Source: Auricularia sp. M13
Lineage: Eukaryota; Basidiomycota; Agaricomycetes; Auriculariales; Auriculariaceae
Assembly (NCBI GenBank): GCA_037042915.1
Contig: CM073201.1
Coordinates: 3,658,001-3,722,000 of the forward strand
Direction: 5' to 3'
Length of the DNA: 64,000 nt
The position numbers were made by a program, and so were the translations under genes. Below the pieces are notes generated by a model, which saw only the letters and a program-made list of their open reading frames with translations, searched no databases and was not told where the DNA came from. Shown here in pieces: positions 45,828-57,041 of the stretch. Every line of letters begins with the position of its first letter. Positions within the stretch are counted from its first letter, which is position 1.

Positions 45828-47423
45828 ATGGCCAAGCGCAAGACGTACGCGCGCGTCCCACTGGCCTTGCGCCACGATCTGACAGGCTTCTGAAGGAGCA
45901 ACTCTGGGCCGCGCAAGTCCAAGAAAGGCCGAAAGGCGTACGACACCGCGTCCGACAGTGACGCAGATTACGTCGCCGGGACGAAGCGCAAGGCGTACGC
46001 GCGCGTCCCATTCGCCTTGCGCCAAGCTTTGACACGCTCTTACAGGACTTCATCTGCGGCACGCAAGGGCAAGAAGGCCCGAAAGGCGTCCGAGTCCGCG
46101 TCGGACGTTAACGAAGAGTTCCTCGCCATGGCCGGCGCAAGAAGGTACATTTAGCACCGCTATGTACTCCCCATTTACGCAAGATCAGGGGCGACGACTG
46201 GAAGGTCACGGAAGCGCCCCGTGACTACTACAAATGCACTCTCGCAGTAGAGGTGGATCCAGTTTTTGGCGACGTTGAGTACTGGAGCTTTCCTCCAGAG
46301 GACCTCATCGACTCGGACAAACCTGGTAAGTCAGCAATGCTCTCTGAAGTTTACGGAGCCTGCTGACGCATAGAAGTGCGCATCGTATACATGCACAGCT
46401 ACAACTGGATAAGCAACGATGTGCCAACCGAATGGATCGCCACGGCGGAAGTGCGCTTTGATTACCCATATCATGCTCATACTCACCGTCGGCAGTGGCT
46501 GCCTCGACTCCCGCAGGATGGGCCGCTATTGGCGGCGCTGCCCTTCGCGAAATTTCCGGCCGACGTGCGCGACGAATTTGCGGCCAACATCGACCAGCGT
46601 TGCCTTCAATCTGGTGACGACTACCGCTACGAGTCGCGCATCTACCCGACGAAGGAATACGCATGTGAGAGTTAGACTCCCTTATCTAAGAGAAGTGCTC
46701 ATCCATGTAGGTGCGCGGCTCCAGGTGGCGGCGGTACGACTCGCCAAAGGCGACGGCGAGCTCGCGCGCAAGTACCTGCAGAACCATCCTGATTACTTCA
46801 TGCTGCCCGACCGCACATTTCCCATCCCCAAAATGGTGCGGGGCAAGTTGTTCAAGAAGCAGCCCAAGATCCCGCTCCCCAAGGCGCCCGGGAAACAACC
46901 AGTTTCCCCGGACGTAATCGCGCGCCGCCACGACAGCCTCATGGAGGGCAAGATCCCCGACGACATGAAGAACGATGTCGCCGCTGACGACGAGCAGGAG
47001 GGCGACGAGCAGGAGGGCGAGAAGCCGGGGGACGAGGAGCCGGGGGACCAGGAGGATGGACTCGACCCTTCCAGCCGCAGCGACGATCGTGCTGAGCCGA
47101 GCGCCGGTGCGCACTCACAGGTCGCGGGCAAGAGGCCAAAGCCCATATTAGTCGCCGGCGCCTCTGAGCAGGAGGGCGACGAGCAGGAGGGCGAGGAGCC
47201 TGTGGGCGAGGAGCCGGGGGACCAGGAGGATGGACTCGACCCTTCCAGCCGCAGCGACGATCGTGCTGAGCCGAGCGCCGCTGCGCACTCACAGGTCGCG
47301 GGCAAGAGGCCAAAGCCCATATTCGTCGCCGGCGCCTCTGCCGAGCAATTGGCTGCGCGCCTGTCAGACGACCCAGACGACTCCGAGAGCGAAGACGGGT
47401 CCGATGTCGCTGGCGACAAATAG
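45828..47423 (+). CDS. Lys-rich / acidic-tail hypothetical protein (probably nuclear)
   Basis: Exons 45828-45844, 45896-45994, 46046-46144, 46189-46325, 46374-46664 and 46711-47423 join in phase to 451 residues. The N-terminus is basic and repeated (MAKRKTSNSGPRKSKKGRK, then GTKRKATSSAARKGKKARK), like nuclear localisation signals. The centre is a compact unknown domain (DDWKVTEAPRDYYKCTLAVE, VRIVYMHSYNWISNDVPTEW, RQWLPRLPQDGPLLAALPFA). The tail is acidic with a 58-residue perfect-length tandem repeat (EQEGDEQEGE, DGLDPSSRSDDRAEPSA, VAGKRPKPI). Exons 2 and 3 are both 99 nt and introns 1 and 2 both 51 nt with near-identical sequence, showing a 150-bp module duplication. An in-frame TGA in the unspliced reading lies in intron 1. 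Function unknown. Confidence 0.68.
46992..47341 (+). repeat. 174-bp in-frame coding tandem duplication
   Basis: GAGCAGGAGGGCGACGAGCA starts at 46992 and 47166; 174 bp = 58 codons, few substitutions. Duplicates the acidic plus VAGKRPKPI segment of the protein. Confidence 0.85.
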
Positions 47424-47596
47424 TCTCTCGCGGGTGACACGGAAACTTGCGCCGACGGTGTAGCCGATGAAGCGTCTTGATCTGCCTGCTTGTCTCCGCA
47501 TCTTGCCCATGGACGAAACGTATTGCATATATAGCCGTGCATCTGAAGATAAAATCTGTTTCTGCGCTCGCAAATACATGTACAGAGTTCTTGATC

Positions 47597-48490
47597 TCAA
47601 GGGACCCGTCCACATAGCAGCTTTTCGAAATACAGTTCCCCATAGTCCAGCAGGAGCTCTTCGCCTTTGGAGATGTCCCTTGTCGTCCTTATGAACAATG
47701 TCGATGGACTGTGGGCGGCGTTCGGTGCCATCTAATAATGCTGTTGTGATCAATCGTAACTTTTGCAAGGTAACGCGCGCACCTCGCAATTATGTCCCTT
47801 TTTGCACGCGAGACAGCGTTTATTTAGACACACAGAGTTGAGGAAACGGGCCGGTCCAGCCATGATGCAGGCGTAGTCCTCCTTGTGGTGAGCATCCGGG
47901 TAGTCGACGGCGGAGGGGTGCACGCTGTCATCGGCCAAGTGAAGCGGCGCCGACAGATAACCCGGGAGGCAATAGAGGGAGGTGCCCTTGTCGATTCGTG
48001 TCACGGCGCGAACTCCTATTTGCATCTCGCCAAATATGGGCGTTCTGAATAACTTGACGGGGTGCGTGTTGCAGTGAATCCAAAGGTGGGAATGGAGAAG
48101 CCTACTCAATTGTGAACCCGTTGAAATGAAACCTAATACCGCTCACCTCTTGTAGCGCCCGAGGGCGGGTGTGTATGTCCTGTTCGTGACAGGCAGGATC
48201 GCATTTGACAGATTGATGATATCCGCCATATCGAAGGACGATGCCGTGCGAAGGGGGTCCCAATTGAGCGTCGGCAGGGTCCTATGTTGACTCCCAAACA
48301 TTGGGTAGGCCTGAGCGACGCATGGCGCGTCGAGTCCAAACCCATGCACGGCGTACAGGTGCTCGACGATGGTGTTCTCCATCAGGTTAACGTAGTCCGC
48401 GTGCGGAAGACCGTTTATAGCCCAGTCCTGGCCATCCTGCCGAAAATCAAGTTGGGCAAAGGGACACGAGCTGAAGAGCCTGTCGAACAT
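47597..48490 (-). CDS. SET-domain protein (putative lysine methyltransferase)
   Basis: Three minus-strand exons, 48490-48147, 48101-47783 and 47731-47597, join in phase to 265 residues. SET features appear in order: the N-terminal strand (FGEMQIGVRAVTRIDKGTSL), the G-P-A-R-F-L-N-S core (usual G-x-A-R-F-x-N-H) and the end motif RDISKGEELLLDYGELYFEK. The Asn/His pair after ARF reads N-S-V, so His is replaced by Ser; activity may be altered. Cysteines occur after the core (C-L-A-C-K-K-G-H-N-C). There is no post-SET Cys cluster and the protein stops soon after the DYG motif. SET proteins methylate lysines of histones or other proteins using S-adenosylmethionine. The neighbouring TET/JBP-like and JmjC-like genes suggest a chromatin role, by inference. 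Confidence 0.68.
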
Positions 48491-48615
48491 GTTGTCGGGT
48501 GGGCAACGTCGCGTGGCGGACTTCGAAACACGGTGCGGGATTCGAAAACCGTGTCATTGATGCCGCTAGTTCAATGCGCAACTTCGCGGAATTAATCACA
48601 TTTTACACTTTTGTA

Positions 48616-50013
48616 TCATTCTATAATGTTGAGCCACCCATCACGATTCCCGAATGAGAGGTCTGGTTTCTGCACAATCCTAAAACGGTCTCCAAGGCTA
48701 GGCACTCGGACGCCGTTCAGGATGTACACCGGCAGCAGCGGCTTGTAAGTAGCGCACAAAACGTGGTCCTCAAGGAAGGCGTTAATGGTTTTGTCGTCCA
48801 GGGCGACTTGATTTTGAATTTCTGGGACGCCGACGAAGCCAACGCGGCGCAGCATTGGTGCCCGGGTAGTCGCCGCAAAGTCCAGGTTGTTTTGCTTGTC
48901 GTCATTAGACACGAGCAGTAAGATGGATCGAAGCGTGGGGCACGCGTAGGCGATGTTATTGTTAGGCCAAACGCCTAGGTGGACGACCATGTGCGCTAGG
49001 AAGGCACCAACTGGTTCGAGCAGTAGAGCCAGCAAGGGAGAGCCATCGGTGGACCAGCGCCTTGTGAGTCTGCGGACGATAGGTGGGGAAGTTGGCGGCC
49101 GTTTCATGTCGGGGACAGTCATGGGTAGATTAACTGGCCCATTTTCAAGGATAACGCATTCGACGAATCCTTCGGACGTCGAATACAAAAGAAGGCGATC
49201 GCGAGGGCTAAATCTAGAGAATATAGCCGGCGCCTGCGTAGCGAATCTGTCTACCAGTACGTCGATGTGGCGGGGCACGAATTCCACAAGAGATATAGCG
49301 GCCTCGAGGTGACAGTCCACGTCGTATGTCGAAGGTGCGCGAATACAAAGTGAATGTTCAGGCCGCGAGTAGGTGAACTCTCGAAGGAGACCTTCCGAAA
49401 TTGTCACCGTTGCAGTTGGGAAGAGCCCAACGAACTGCCGAATGGCAACGTCGACGGGGTGGCCATTTCCGTGCACTGCACACAGGTGTATGTGCACAGA
49501 TATCAGGGAACGAAGGGTCTGAAGCAGGCCGTGATGGGTCGTGTTGAGTGGCACATAGACTAGTTCGAGATGTTGGACCTGCCCAATGAGAGGTCCAACT
49601 GCAACCAGGAGTTTTTGGGAGACCGCCTCACGCTGCCATCGCGCGATTATGCGCACAGATCGAACACGCCCCAATTTGCACAATGTGCGCAGGATACTTC
49701 GGAGGAATAGCGCATATTCGTCCGCTGCACCGATGTGGTCGAGGGCTGGGGATCCTTTGATGACGATCTGTAGGTTGGCGCGCCCACGTTGTCCGAAGCG
49801 GCTTTTTTTGAAGGATCGAAGACGTTTACAGGCGTCACTACGGCGGGCCGCCGAATTATAAAAACCGAAGAGTACGTCGATGGTGCAGTCCATGGCGATC
49901 CTGAATAGCGAGCGCGACGTAAGGAAGAGCGCATGCAATATTCCAAGGTCGATGTAGAGAAAGACATGGAGCCATATCTCAGGCGGAAGCCGCTGGGTGT
50001 ACTGGACAAGCAT
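48616..50013 (-). CDS. F-box-like protein (465 aa)
   Basis: Single intact exon from MLVQYTQRLPPEIWLHVFLY to the stop at 48616. Residues 8-45 form an F-box-like motif (LPPEIWLHVFLYIDLGILHA, LFLTSRSLFRIA), which would bind Skp1 in an SCF ubiquitin ligase. The rest is a leucine-rich substrate-binding-like part without regular repeats (VQHLELVYVP, LRSILLLVSNDD). Basidiomycetes have hundreds of such genes. Target unknown. It diverges from the JmjC-like gene across a 414-bp intergenic region that holds palindrome copy 4. Confidence 0.72.
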   Translation of the reverse strand: MLVQYTQRLPPEIWLHVFLYIDLGILHALFLTSRSLFRIAMDCTIDVLFGFYNSAARRSDACKRLRSFKKSRFGQRGRANLQIVIKGSPALDHIGAADEYALFLRSILRTLCKLGRVRSVRIIARWQREAVSQKLLVAVGPLIGQVQHLELVYVPLNTTHHGLLQTLRSLISVHIHLCAVHGNGHPVDVAIRQFVGLFPTATVTISEGLLREFTYSRPEHSLCIRAPSTYDVDCHLEAAISLVEFVPRHIDVLVDRFATQAPAIFSRFSPRDRLLLYSTSEGFVECVILENGPVNLPMTVPDMKRPPTSPPIVRRLTRRWSTDGSPLLALLLEPVGAFLAHMVVHLGVWPNNNIAYACPTLRSILLLVSNDDKQNNLDFAATTRAPMLRRVGFVGVPEIQNQVALDDKTINAFLEDHVLCATYKPLLPVYILNGVRVPSLGDRFRIVQKPDLSFGNRDGWLNIIE

Positions 50014-50321
50014 GACGAACGAGATTGAAACTCAGCACCGTCAGAAGATTTCCGGAAAACACGTTGTCCAGTACAATGGTGATAGGATGATCACACTCAA
50101 AACAATATTGTGCATTAACTGAGGCACAGTCGGGTCCACCATGTTTTGTTGAGCATGTCTTAGAAGGAGCAGACGGTGGACTTCGGAATCCACGGCGAAA
50201 GCTAGACCGAAACAAAGACTACAAACAGGGTAAATGTCAATGCTGGTTAAGACATCCCTATTACCGACGAGTGCATGGGCAGCAGCATTGATTTTGGGAA
50301 GGGGAGGCTGAGTCTCGGCGT

Positions 50322-50359
50322 TTGCCGACGCAAACGCCAGCTGGCGTTTGCTTCGGTGT
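50322..50359. repeat. Dispersed palindrome, copy 4
   Basis: Left arm TTGCCGACGCAAACGCCAG identical to copy 1; right arm diverged (GCTTCGGTG at its end). Centre 50340/50341. Lies 70 bp upstream of the next ATG and shares its extra downstream sequence (TTTGCGGCG) with copy 3. Confidence 0.8.
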
Positions 50360-50427
50360 TTGCGGCGTTTGGCTCGGTGAACGCCGAATGTTGACGCTCC
50401 GTCGCTCGCAACTCTCGACGCACCACA

Positions 50428-53400
50428 ATGGCCGCACCAGCCGTAGACCTGCCGCCGACGTTCGACATGACACAGCTGGCTCAAAAGGCTCTGCATCTGA
50501 TGTCAGCAGAAAAGCACCTTAGCCAGCTAGGGCTGTTTGACCGGCCGCTGCCCATTCAGCTTTTGTCGGATAGACGGTCGTTTGTTGAGGCGCGAACGAG
50601 TGTAATTGAGGCGGCCTACCCATCGTGTGAAAGGGAACCGCCTGCGTCTACCAATCAGGAAGACATAGCCATCAACATTCTGCGTTCGTGGGGTCAGGGT
50701 TACGAGTCCCTCGTCAAAGATGCCGACAGGCCAATCGCGCCTTTGCCGTATACATATAACGAATTGCTCACGAGTACGCACGACTCATTTTGACCACACT
50801 TTTTTCGCATATCTTACATGCCAAGGTTCTCGACTGCCGACAACAAACGAAGTCATCAGCAGACGAGTTCGGGACCGTGAGGACGGTATCAAGCCGCTCC
50901 TGAGGATGAAAAAATCAATGTATTGCATGGAGCACGTGTTCGCGGCCGGTACGGAGCTGCTCAGGCTCATGTATGAGGGTACTTTCTTCCCAAGGCGCCA
51001 AGGTACTGCTCGCAGGGACCTGAAGTTCAAGAGCGTCGTGGTTGCGCTCACTGTCAGCCCTGTCGTGCTGTTGGCACAACGGAAGGTGGAGAAGATTAAA
51101 GAGGAAGGAATAGTATATGTGAGTTTCCTGCTGCATTTTTTGGCCCCCACATGACCTGCCCGGCTATTAGTTGCACTCTCTCGTCCTCAAACATATGCGC
51201 AGCAAGGCGCGTGAGCTCGCAGAGATCGAGTATGGCCTTCTGTATGCCATCTTCCGGAGCTGCTGCCGCGACAACGGTAGCTTGGATATTGTTGTCCAGG
51301 CGTTGGCGACTCTTCCAACATCTCATCGCGATCTCCCTCCTTTGGCCGACACACTACCGGTGTCCAAAAAGTACAGGCGGGTCGACTCGGACGGCTCAGA
51401 GCCGGAGCCGGAATACCTACCCGCTCCCTCGTTAAAGTGCGCGGAATTTCTATTTGCAGAAGAACCTGAGTTCTTACAATGCATCCACAGACAGGCTAAT
51501 GACGCGGATGAAGACGGTCTGGCCAGGTCCACGGCGGCGCTGAGCATCGATACTAGCGGCAGCGGAAGGACTGGTCGCCAACTCAAAAGGTCTCTCCAAT
51601 CAGATTTTAGTTCACGTTTGTGTAATAATTTTCCCCGCAGCGCCTACCTTGTCGAAATCGAATCGGGTGCAGAGGACGAGCACCCACACTCTCGACTGCT
51701 GGAGTCCGCACCTGTTGATCTTAACCATGGCGACGCTGACGACGTCGAGAACGAGGCCCTCGGACATGCGCCTGAATTGCATGCGAATCTGACGACTATG
51801 AAACGTATGCGCTTGCCCAACGATGAAGACTCAAACTCCGGCTTTGGGTATCAGGCCATTCCTGCGTCGAAGCGGGCACGATGTGTGACTGAAATACTGA
51901 GCAAAAAAAGATAGCTTCTTACGGAGCGTCCACAGTTTCGCCATCGACAGCGTCAGGGACACAGGCGCAAAATGTCCGCCCACCGCCTGCCTCACTACAA
52001 CTGCAGAAAATGCAGACACACCGCTTGCCACAGGGGAAGGCAAAGAATTTGAAATGGATGTTGACGGGCATGGGAACGACGACGCTTCCAAATCAGCTGC
52101 CGTCAAAGGGTATGTTCACAGAGAGCGGCATCGTTCACAGAGAGCGTAATCCCCAGGTCTAATGAGGCGTAGGACCTCGATCTCTGAAATCTCAGAGCTG
52201 CTGAATGGTGCAGGAGCTATGTCAATCTGTGGCAGCGAATCCGCAGAGCTTTCTAACCCGACCGACGTTACAACCACGATAGAATCCTGCCCGCTCAAGG
52301 ACGCCGACACCATTATTCCTTCAAGGCCTTCAATTTTCGACAGGTAAGTCAGCAATATGGCCAATCGCCCTTTTACATGGGGCGTAGTGCTCCTGTTTCA
52401 GGACATCGCGATACGCCTGACAACGAAGAAACGCTCGAGAGCAAGAACGATGTCCTGCAGATGGACGCCAACATCACCGCGGGCGAGGGGACTCTACCAT
52501 TCAGGCGCGTGGAGGAGGGCCTTTCAATGGATGTCAACACGGTCAGGAACGAAGGTATGATTTGTCCTTCCAGTTCCACCATTGTCAACGGGTAAGTTCG
52601 ATAACAGCACTATCCCAAAGTCTAATGAGGCGTAGGCTCCCCACCTTCGTGGTAGATAGCGCCGGAACAATGATCGAACGTTGCGAGGACCGAACGATGG
52701 ACTCCGAGCCGCATGGGGACCATGTCACAATTCGACGTTCGGCCTCGCTGCCCACCACCGCGTACGTTCGGGCACATCAGCTATCCCGATTTATAATGAA
52801 GCTTTCTGCGCATAGTTTTCAGCCTTTCGAACCGCGCAGTGATGTCGAGGTCTCCGCGGCGGACATCGCGATGGAGATGGATCTGCGTGAACACTCCGAG
52901 TTAAATCCCAAAGAACGATCTCTTGTCTCGGAACATCCCACGGGCGACTTGGATGAGCTACCGGAAGACACGCATGAAGCAGAGCAGGATCCTCCCAATG
53001 CCGTTGCCGGGAAGGCCAGGTTTGTCGTGTCTTATCCGATTACCATTCAACGCCGCATAATAATCATTACAGGTCCAGTGCGCGACTGGCGAAGCAGAAA
53101 AATGCTGCACAGCCTGGCAGCCTGAAGGTCCCACCGGCCAGCCGACCACCAAGGCGTAAACGAGCGGCTGGCACACGCGTAGCGCAAACTCCCCCTGCAG
53201 ATGCCCCACGTTGCGCACTGGAGATTTTTCCGCGCCTTGACTTAGGGGTGGATGGTTCCGCAGTATACGGTACTACGGCACCGCCGGTGAGTCCTTCTGT
53301 CAGATGTCAATAGGGGACATGCTGATCATGCCTTCAGAACACCCTTTGTTGCGTTGGCTACGACATTCCTGTGAGCAAAGCTACACCACATATTTCGGCT

Positions 53401-54798
53401 TTCTTGTCGTCTTTATGTGGGGATACGGGCATTATTCGCCTGCCAGACACCGGCGCCTCGTCTGTTCGCATCTTGCCGCTTTGCGACCTTTTCAACGGCT
53501 CGCGCAGTGTGATTCAAAGCAACATCCTGGTCCGGGGATTGCAGCCAGCCTTGCCGACATCATTCCGATCTGCTCTGGTTTCCGGAGAGCGCGCAAATCT
53601 AAACGGCCTTGTACGCGTGCAAGGTACGAGGCCTAGCTCTTGGCCTCGCGCTTCTTCTGACCCTTCTTAAGTGCCTTTTCTCGCAGATGCGAAGGAGGGA
53701 CGTATGCGAGTCTGCTCGTGGAGAGCCTTCATTGATGCTGGAGATTATCCCGCGGCAGTTGGTCTGCAAACATCAAAGGTATCATGTTCGCGTCTATCAG
53801 GAGATGTAGAGGACGTCGTCCGGTTCGTGCCAGTTATATCCTCCGCTGCTTGGTCTGATCAGAGCTGAAGGACCATCTATCCTTTGGATGACGTCTGGTA
53901 TCAGACCGAGCTCGACCTGTGCACCGAAAGTTCCGGACCCCGGCGCGGTCTTTCTGGTTCGCCGCCCAACGCGGCGCCGTCGACGAAGACGCGATGGACC
54001 GTGCCGGCCGCGGTCTGATCCTGCATTCCGAGTATGGCAGGAGTTTATTCATCCTTCGGTCAATCGGGGAAGCAAGCGCGGAGGAGCCGGGTGCATATGC
54101 TGTACTCCTGGATGCAGGCGATATCCTGTGAGCTTTCGTGGCTCCCGCTGCTGCACCATCTTCACAGTAATTTCAGGTATCTGAGGCCCGGGCAGCCATT
54201 CACAAGGATTACCTTGTCGCATTCAGTGATTTCGGGATCCTACACGCTTGCTCCAGAGACGATGGAGCAGACTCTGCGAACTGTCGCTTTTGCGCCTACC
54301 GGGGGAGATTCTGCAACGCATCTTGATCTTGCGTGGACTCGCTCGCATATCGCGCGTTTCGGTCTACATCAATTCGCCTTCTTGCGCGGCTACAACGAAG
54401 ACAAATGGCGCTTGGACGGGACCTTGGAAGCGCCCGATATCGACAACACCGATGTTAGGGCCGCCTTGATGCGGTGTGTGGCTACCATGGTCATTGCCTC
54501 TCGCATCCTCGGCGTGGACAGCGACCAACGGAAGGCGAATCCCGCAGCGCGCCGCAGCGCGCAGGAGCTTGACATCGCCCTAAATTTCACAGGCACATTC
54601 ATGGCGTGGGCACATCAGAGGGGAGAACGGGGATGGTGCCCATACAACACGTTGATATTCACCGTCACGCCGGTCATGGAGTTTGCAGAGGCGGTCTACC
54701 AAAAGGAGCTCCCACTTAAGGAGATTGGAAAGCTCGTCGAGCAGGTCGTGATGGATCACGTGCAAGAGCTCTGGCCAGAGGAGGTCCAGGAAACCTAG
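50428..54798 (+). CDS. Large JmjC/cupin-like protein, probably frameshifted
   Basis: Clear 5' exons: 50428-50773, 50826-51118, 51171-51589, 51641 onward, reading MAAPAVDLPPTFDMTQLAQK, SMYCMEHVFAAGTELLRLMY, LAEIEYGLLYAIFRSCCRDN. The frame ends at a TAG (51912) right after a run of seven A (51903-51909); the next frame continues with protein-like sequence (ENADTPLATGEGKEFEMDVD), suggesting a one-base slip. The middle (52000-53130) has repeated acidic modules, then RPPRRKRAAG and NTLCCVGYDIPVSKATPHIS. The C-terminal part (53920-54798) resembles a JmjC/cupin barrel: FWFAAQRGAVDEDAMDRAG, GAYAVLLDAGDILYLRPGQP, SGSYTLAPETMEQTL; the usual His after P-G-x-P is Phe. A second frame change is likely near 53925. 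Two genes is an alternative. Confidence 0.5.
52140..52640 (+). repeat. Tandem exon-intron module in the JmjC-like gene
   Basis: The intron end TCTAATGAGGCGTAGG occurs at 52159 and again at 52622, each followed by an acidic/Ser-Thr exon. The coding modules also resemble each other (EFEMDVDGHGNDD versus GLSMDVNTVRNEG). Period about 463 bp. Confidence 0.55.
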
Positions 54799-55990
54799 CT
54801 TAGGTATTTTTCATATGTGTTGGCATAAATCAGTGTCTTTCCCATAATATTTCAGTCTCTTAAACGGGTAGGAGTCAAAAAATGACATGCGCCTCCATTC
54901 GGTGGAATTTATAAATGCTCGTAAAACCAACAAGTGGCCTTTCTTTGATGGACGAACGTAGCCCCCGTACTTGAACATACAGCAGCCGGTTACACGCCAA
55001 GAAGGGCCCTGTTACCGGACGCGAAGTCCTTTGCGGCTATTCACGCTGTAATGATATACAGCAGTCACCTTGTTGGCGGTCGGTTTCATCCAGTTTTATT
55101 TTCTTGGACATTAAAAATTGTGCTTATATGAAATTTGGACATCGATCGTATATTCCAACTGTGTTGCACGATCAGGTTGGCGGCATAAGAGATTACTTGA
55201 ACTTTCTCCTTTCCTGTAGACGCACTAACGGCTTTTCAGTGTTCCATTCTTCTCTTCGGACGTGAGAACTAATCTTTCCAGGTGGTGGACATGTCCAGGC
55301 ACCTTGCACGGTAGGTCTTCCGGCTATGAAGTATTGCATTAGGCAGTGGGACATGAGTTTACCCCTTCCGATAACATAACGTGGACCTCATACATCCATG
55401 ACCAGCAATGCGGGCAACGTCCCAATCCACTGGACTCCGGACGGCCCCAAGTTCCATGTAGCTCTCAAGATGATTGTTTCAACAGATAAGATAAACTGGA
55501 TTGACAACTGGAACACCACTAACTTATTTGTCATATTTCTTGAGTTCACAACAGCACCTCCTGCAGTTTGATCAGGAGCAGTTATTCTCATAGATGCTGG
55601 AAACTGGGTTGCTGCGTAGAGGGTCAGATACGTTCTGTGCTGCGGTGCATGAGTGATACCAGCCAGTGAGCGCTTTTACGGTCTTGAAGGTAGCCAGAAC
55701 TGCCTGGAATGCTAGTAGCCCACCCTTGTCACTCCAAAAACATTCTGTGGCTGTTTGTATGGTGGCTCTTCGATCAGCTATCACGGTCTGCAATACCACT
55801 CAGGCAGGCTTGAAGGCCACAGCAAGAGGACCCTGCAGCAGTATTCATAGCATATTAATCTTACTCGTCCGTCGCCTTAAACCCGATGGTTGTCGACAGA
55901 TTGTTTCGCCAGTTCTGGCCGGCGCCAGGCACAACGCCGTGTGACGGAAAGTTCCGAGACAGTTTTCCTCCTTCCCATCCAGATTCCGGA
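54799..55990. other. Intergenic, no gene recognised
   Basis: About 1.2 kb of AT-richer DNA; only short frames, none with a family signal. Confidence 0.4.
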
Positions 55991-56067
55991 GTTCTGCAGC
56001 ATGACCAGCCGACGACGCCGCAAGCCTCCTGTGTGGGTATCCCAAACTCATTATAGAGCTTGAAATA

Positions 56068-57041
56068 TTGACAGTGTTCGCCAGCGCGTCGTTTGTTGGA
56101 ACCGTTCAAACTGCGCGCAAGCATTTCGACGACCTCGGCGCCATCCAGGATTGGACGACGACCGACAAGCAAAAGCTCAATGATGCAGCGGTGGAGCTCC
56201 TGAAGTTGTGCAGGGACTTCTTCAATCTGGTGGACGGCCGCGTACTGTCACCGGAAACTGTATCGAAACTCGTTGAAGCAGGAAATCTTCGTACGCCGGT
56301 GGATATTACGTCAGCTGCCACCTAACAATTCCTACAGCGAGCGACACGTTTCGTGCCCCTGCATAATCCCGTCATCAGATTGCTTTGATACGGAGCTGGA
56401 ATTGGGTCAGCACTCAGTCAACTGTGACGGGGAGTAGGATCCGGGCTGACTCTGACACAGAGATGGACAAGGAGTCTGTCAACGGAGAAGTAGATATTTC
56501 GAGCACGGACGCAAACACAACAACTGACTGGTCTCGTCCGGTCTGTCTCAGCACGGGATTGCTAATGCCTTTGGCTGAAATTATGCTATCCTTCCAGTCC
56601 ATCGCGGTCGATGAGGCACAGACGCGGCGGGCTGAATTTGAAACGGACATGGACCAAGATTCTGCCAACGGTGAAGCCAACATGGCGTCCCACACTTCCA
56701 CGATGACCCCGAGCAAGAAACGGCCTGCCTCGGTTTGTTGCACCGTCGGCCTTATACTGCACAGTGCTGACACAGAGGTTCTCTTCAGACTGCCCCACAA
56801 TGCGCAAGTCCATCCAAAAGGGGAAAGTTGTGGGCAGGACAATCTCATACTTCGGAGGTTTGCATCCCTCTAGTTGTTCGAAGCTCTTTGACAATCTCAG
56901 TATATCCAGTCCAGCCCTGGCAGCCCGAATACGGACCTATTCTCTCAGCCGGCCAGTGCGAGTTCTCCTGCATCCACCCCGCCGCCGGATGATGTGGTCG
57001 CCAAAGAGATACCATTAGCCACAGAAAGTGTGTCACCCTGA
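56068..57041 (+). CDS. Hypothetical acidic/disordered protein (5' end unresolved)
   Basis: A protein-like exon (TARKHFDDLGAIQDWTTTDK, VELLKLCRDFFNLVDGRVLS) ends near 56290. Then come exons reading SRIRADSDTEMDKESVNGEV, EFETDMDQDSANGEANMASH, PSKKRPAS, PQCASPSKRGKLWAGQSHTS and YIQSSPGSPNTDLFSQP to a stop at 57039-57041. Splice sites near 56529/56579, 56732/56790 and 56867/56911 are consistent. The E-M-D-x-x-S-x-N-G modules are repeated and resemble those in the JmjC-like gene. The start codon and first exon junctions could not be fixed; an ATG at 56001 (M-T-S-R-R-R-R-K) is one candidate. Function unknown. Confidence 0.4.

Noticed and set aside
46793-47643. Minus-strand ORFs of 234-249 codons opposite the acidic-tail gene
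   Set aside because: Complement of the duplicated acidic coding repeat; the plus frame is spliced consistently and continues the family-like sequence.
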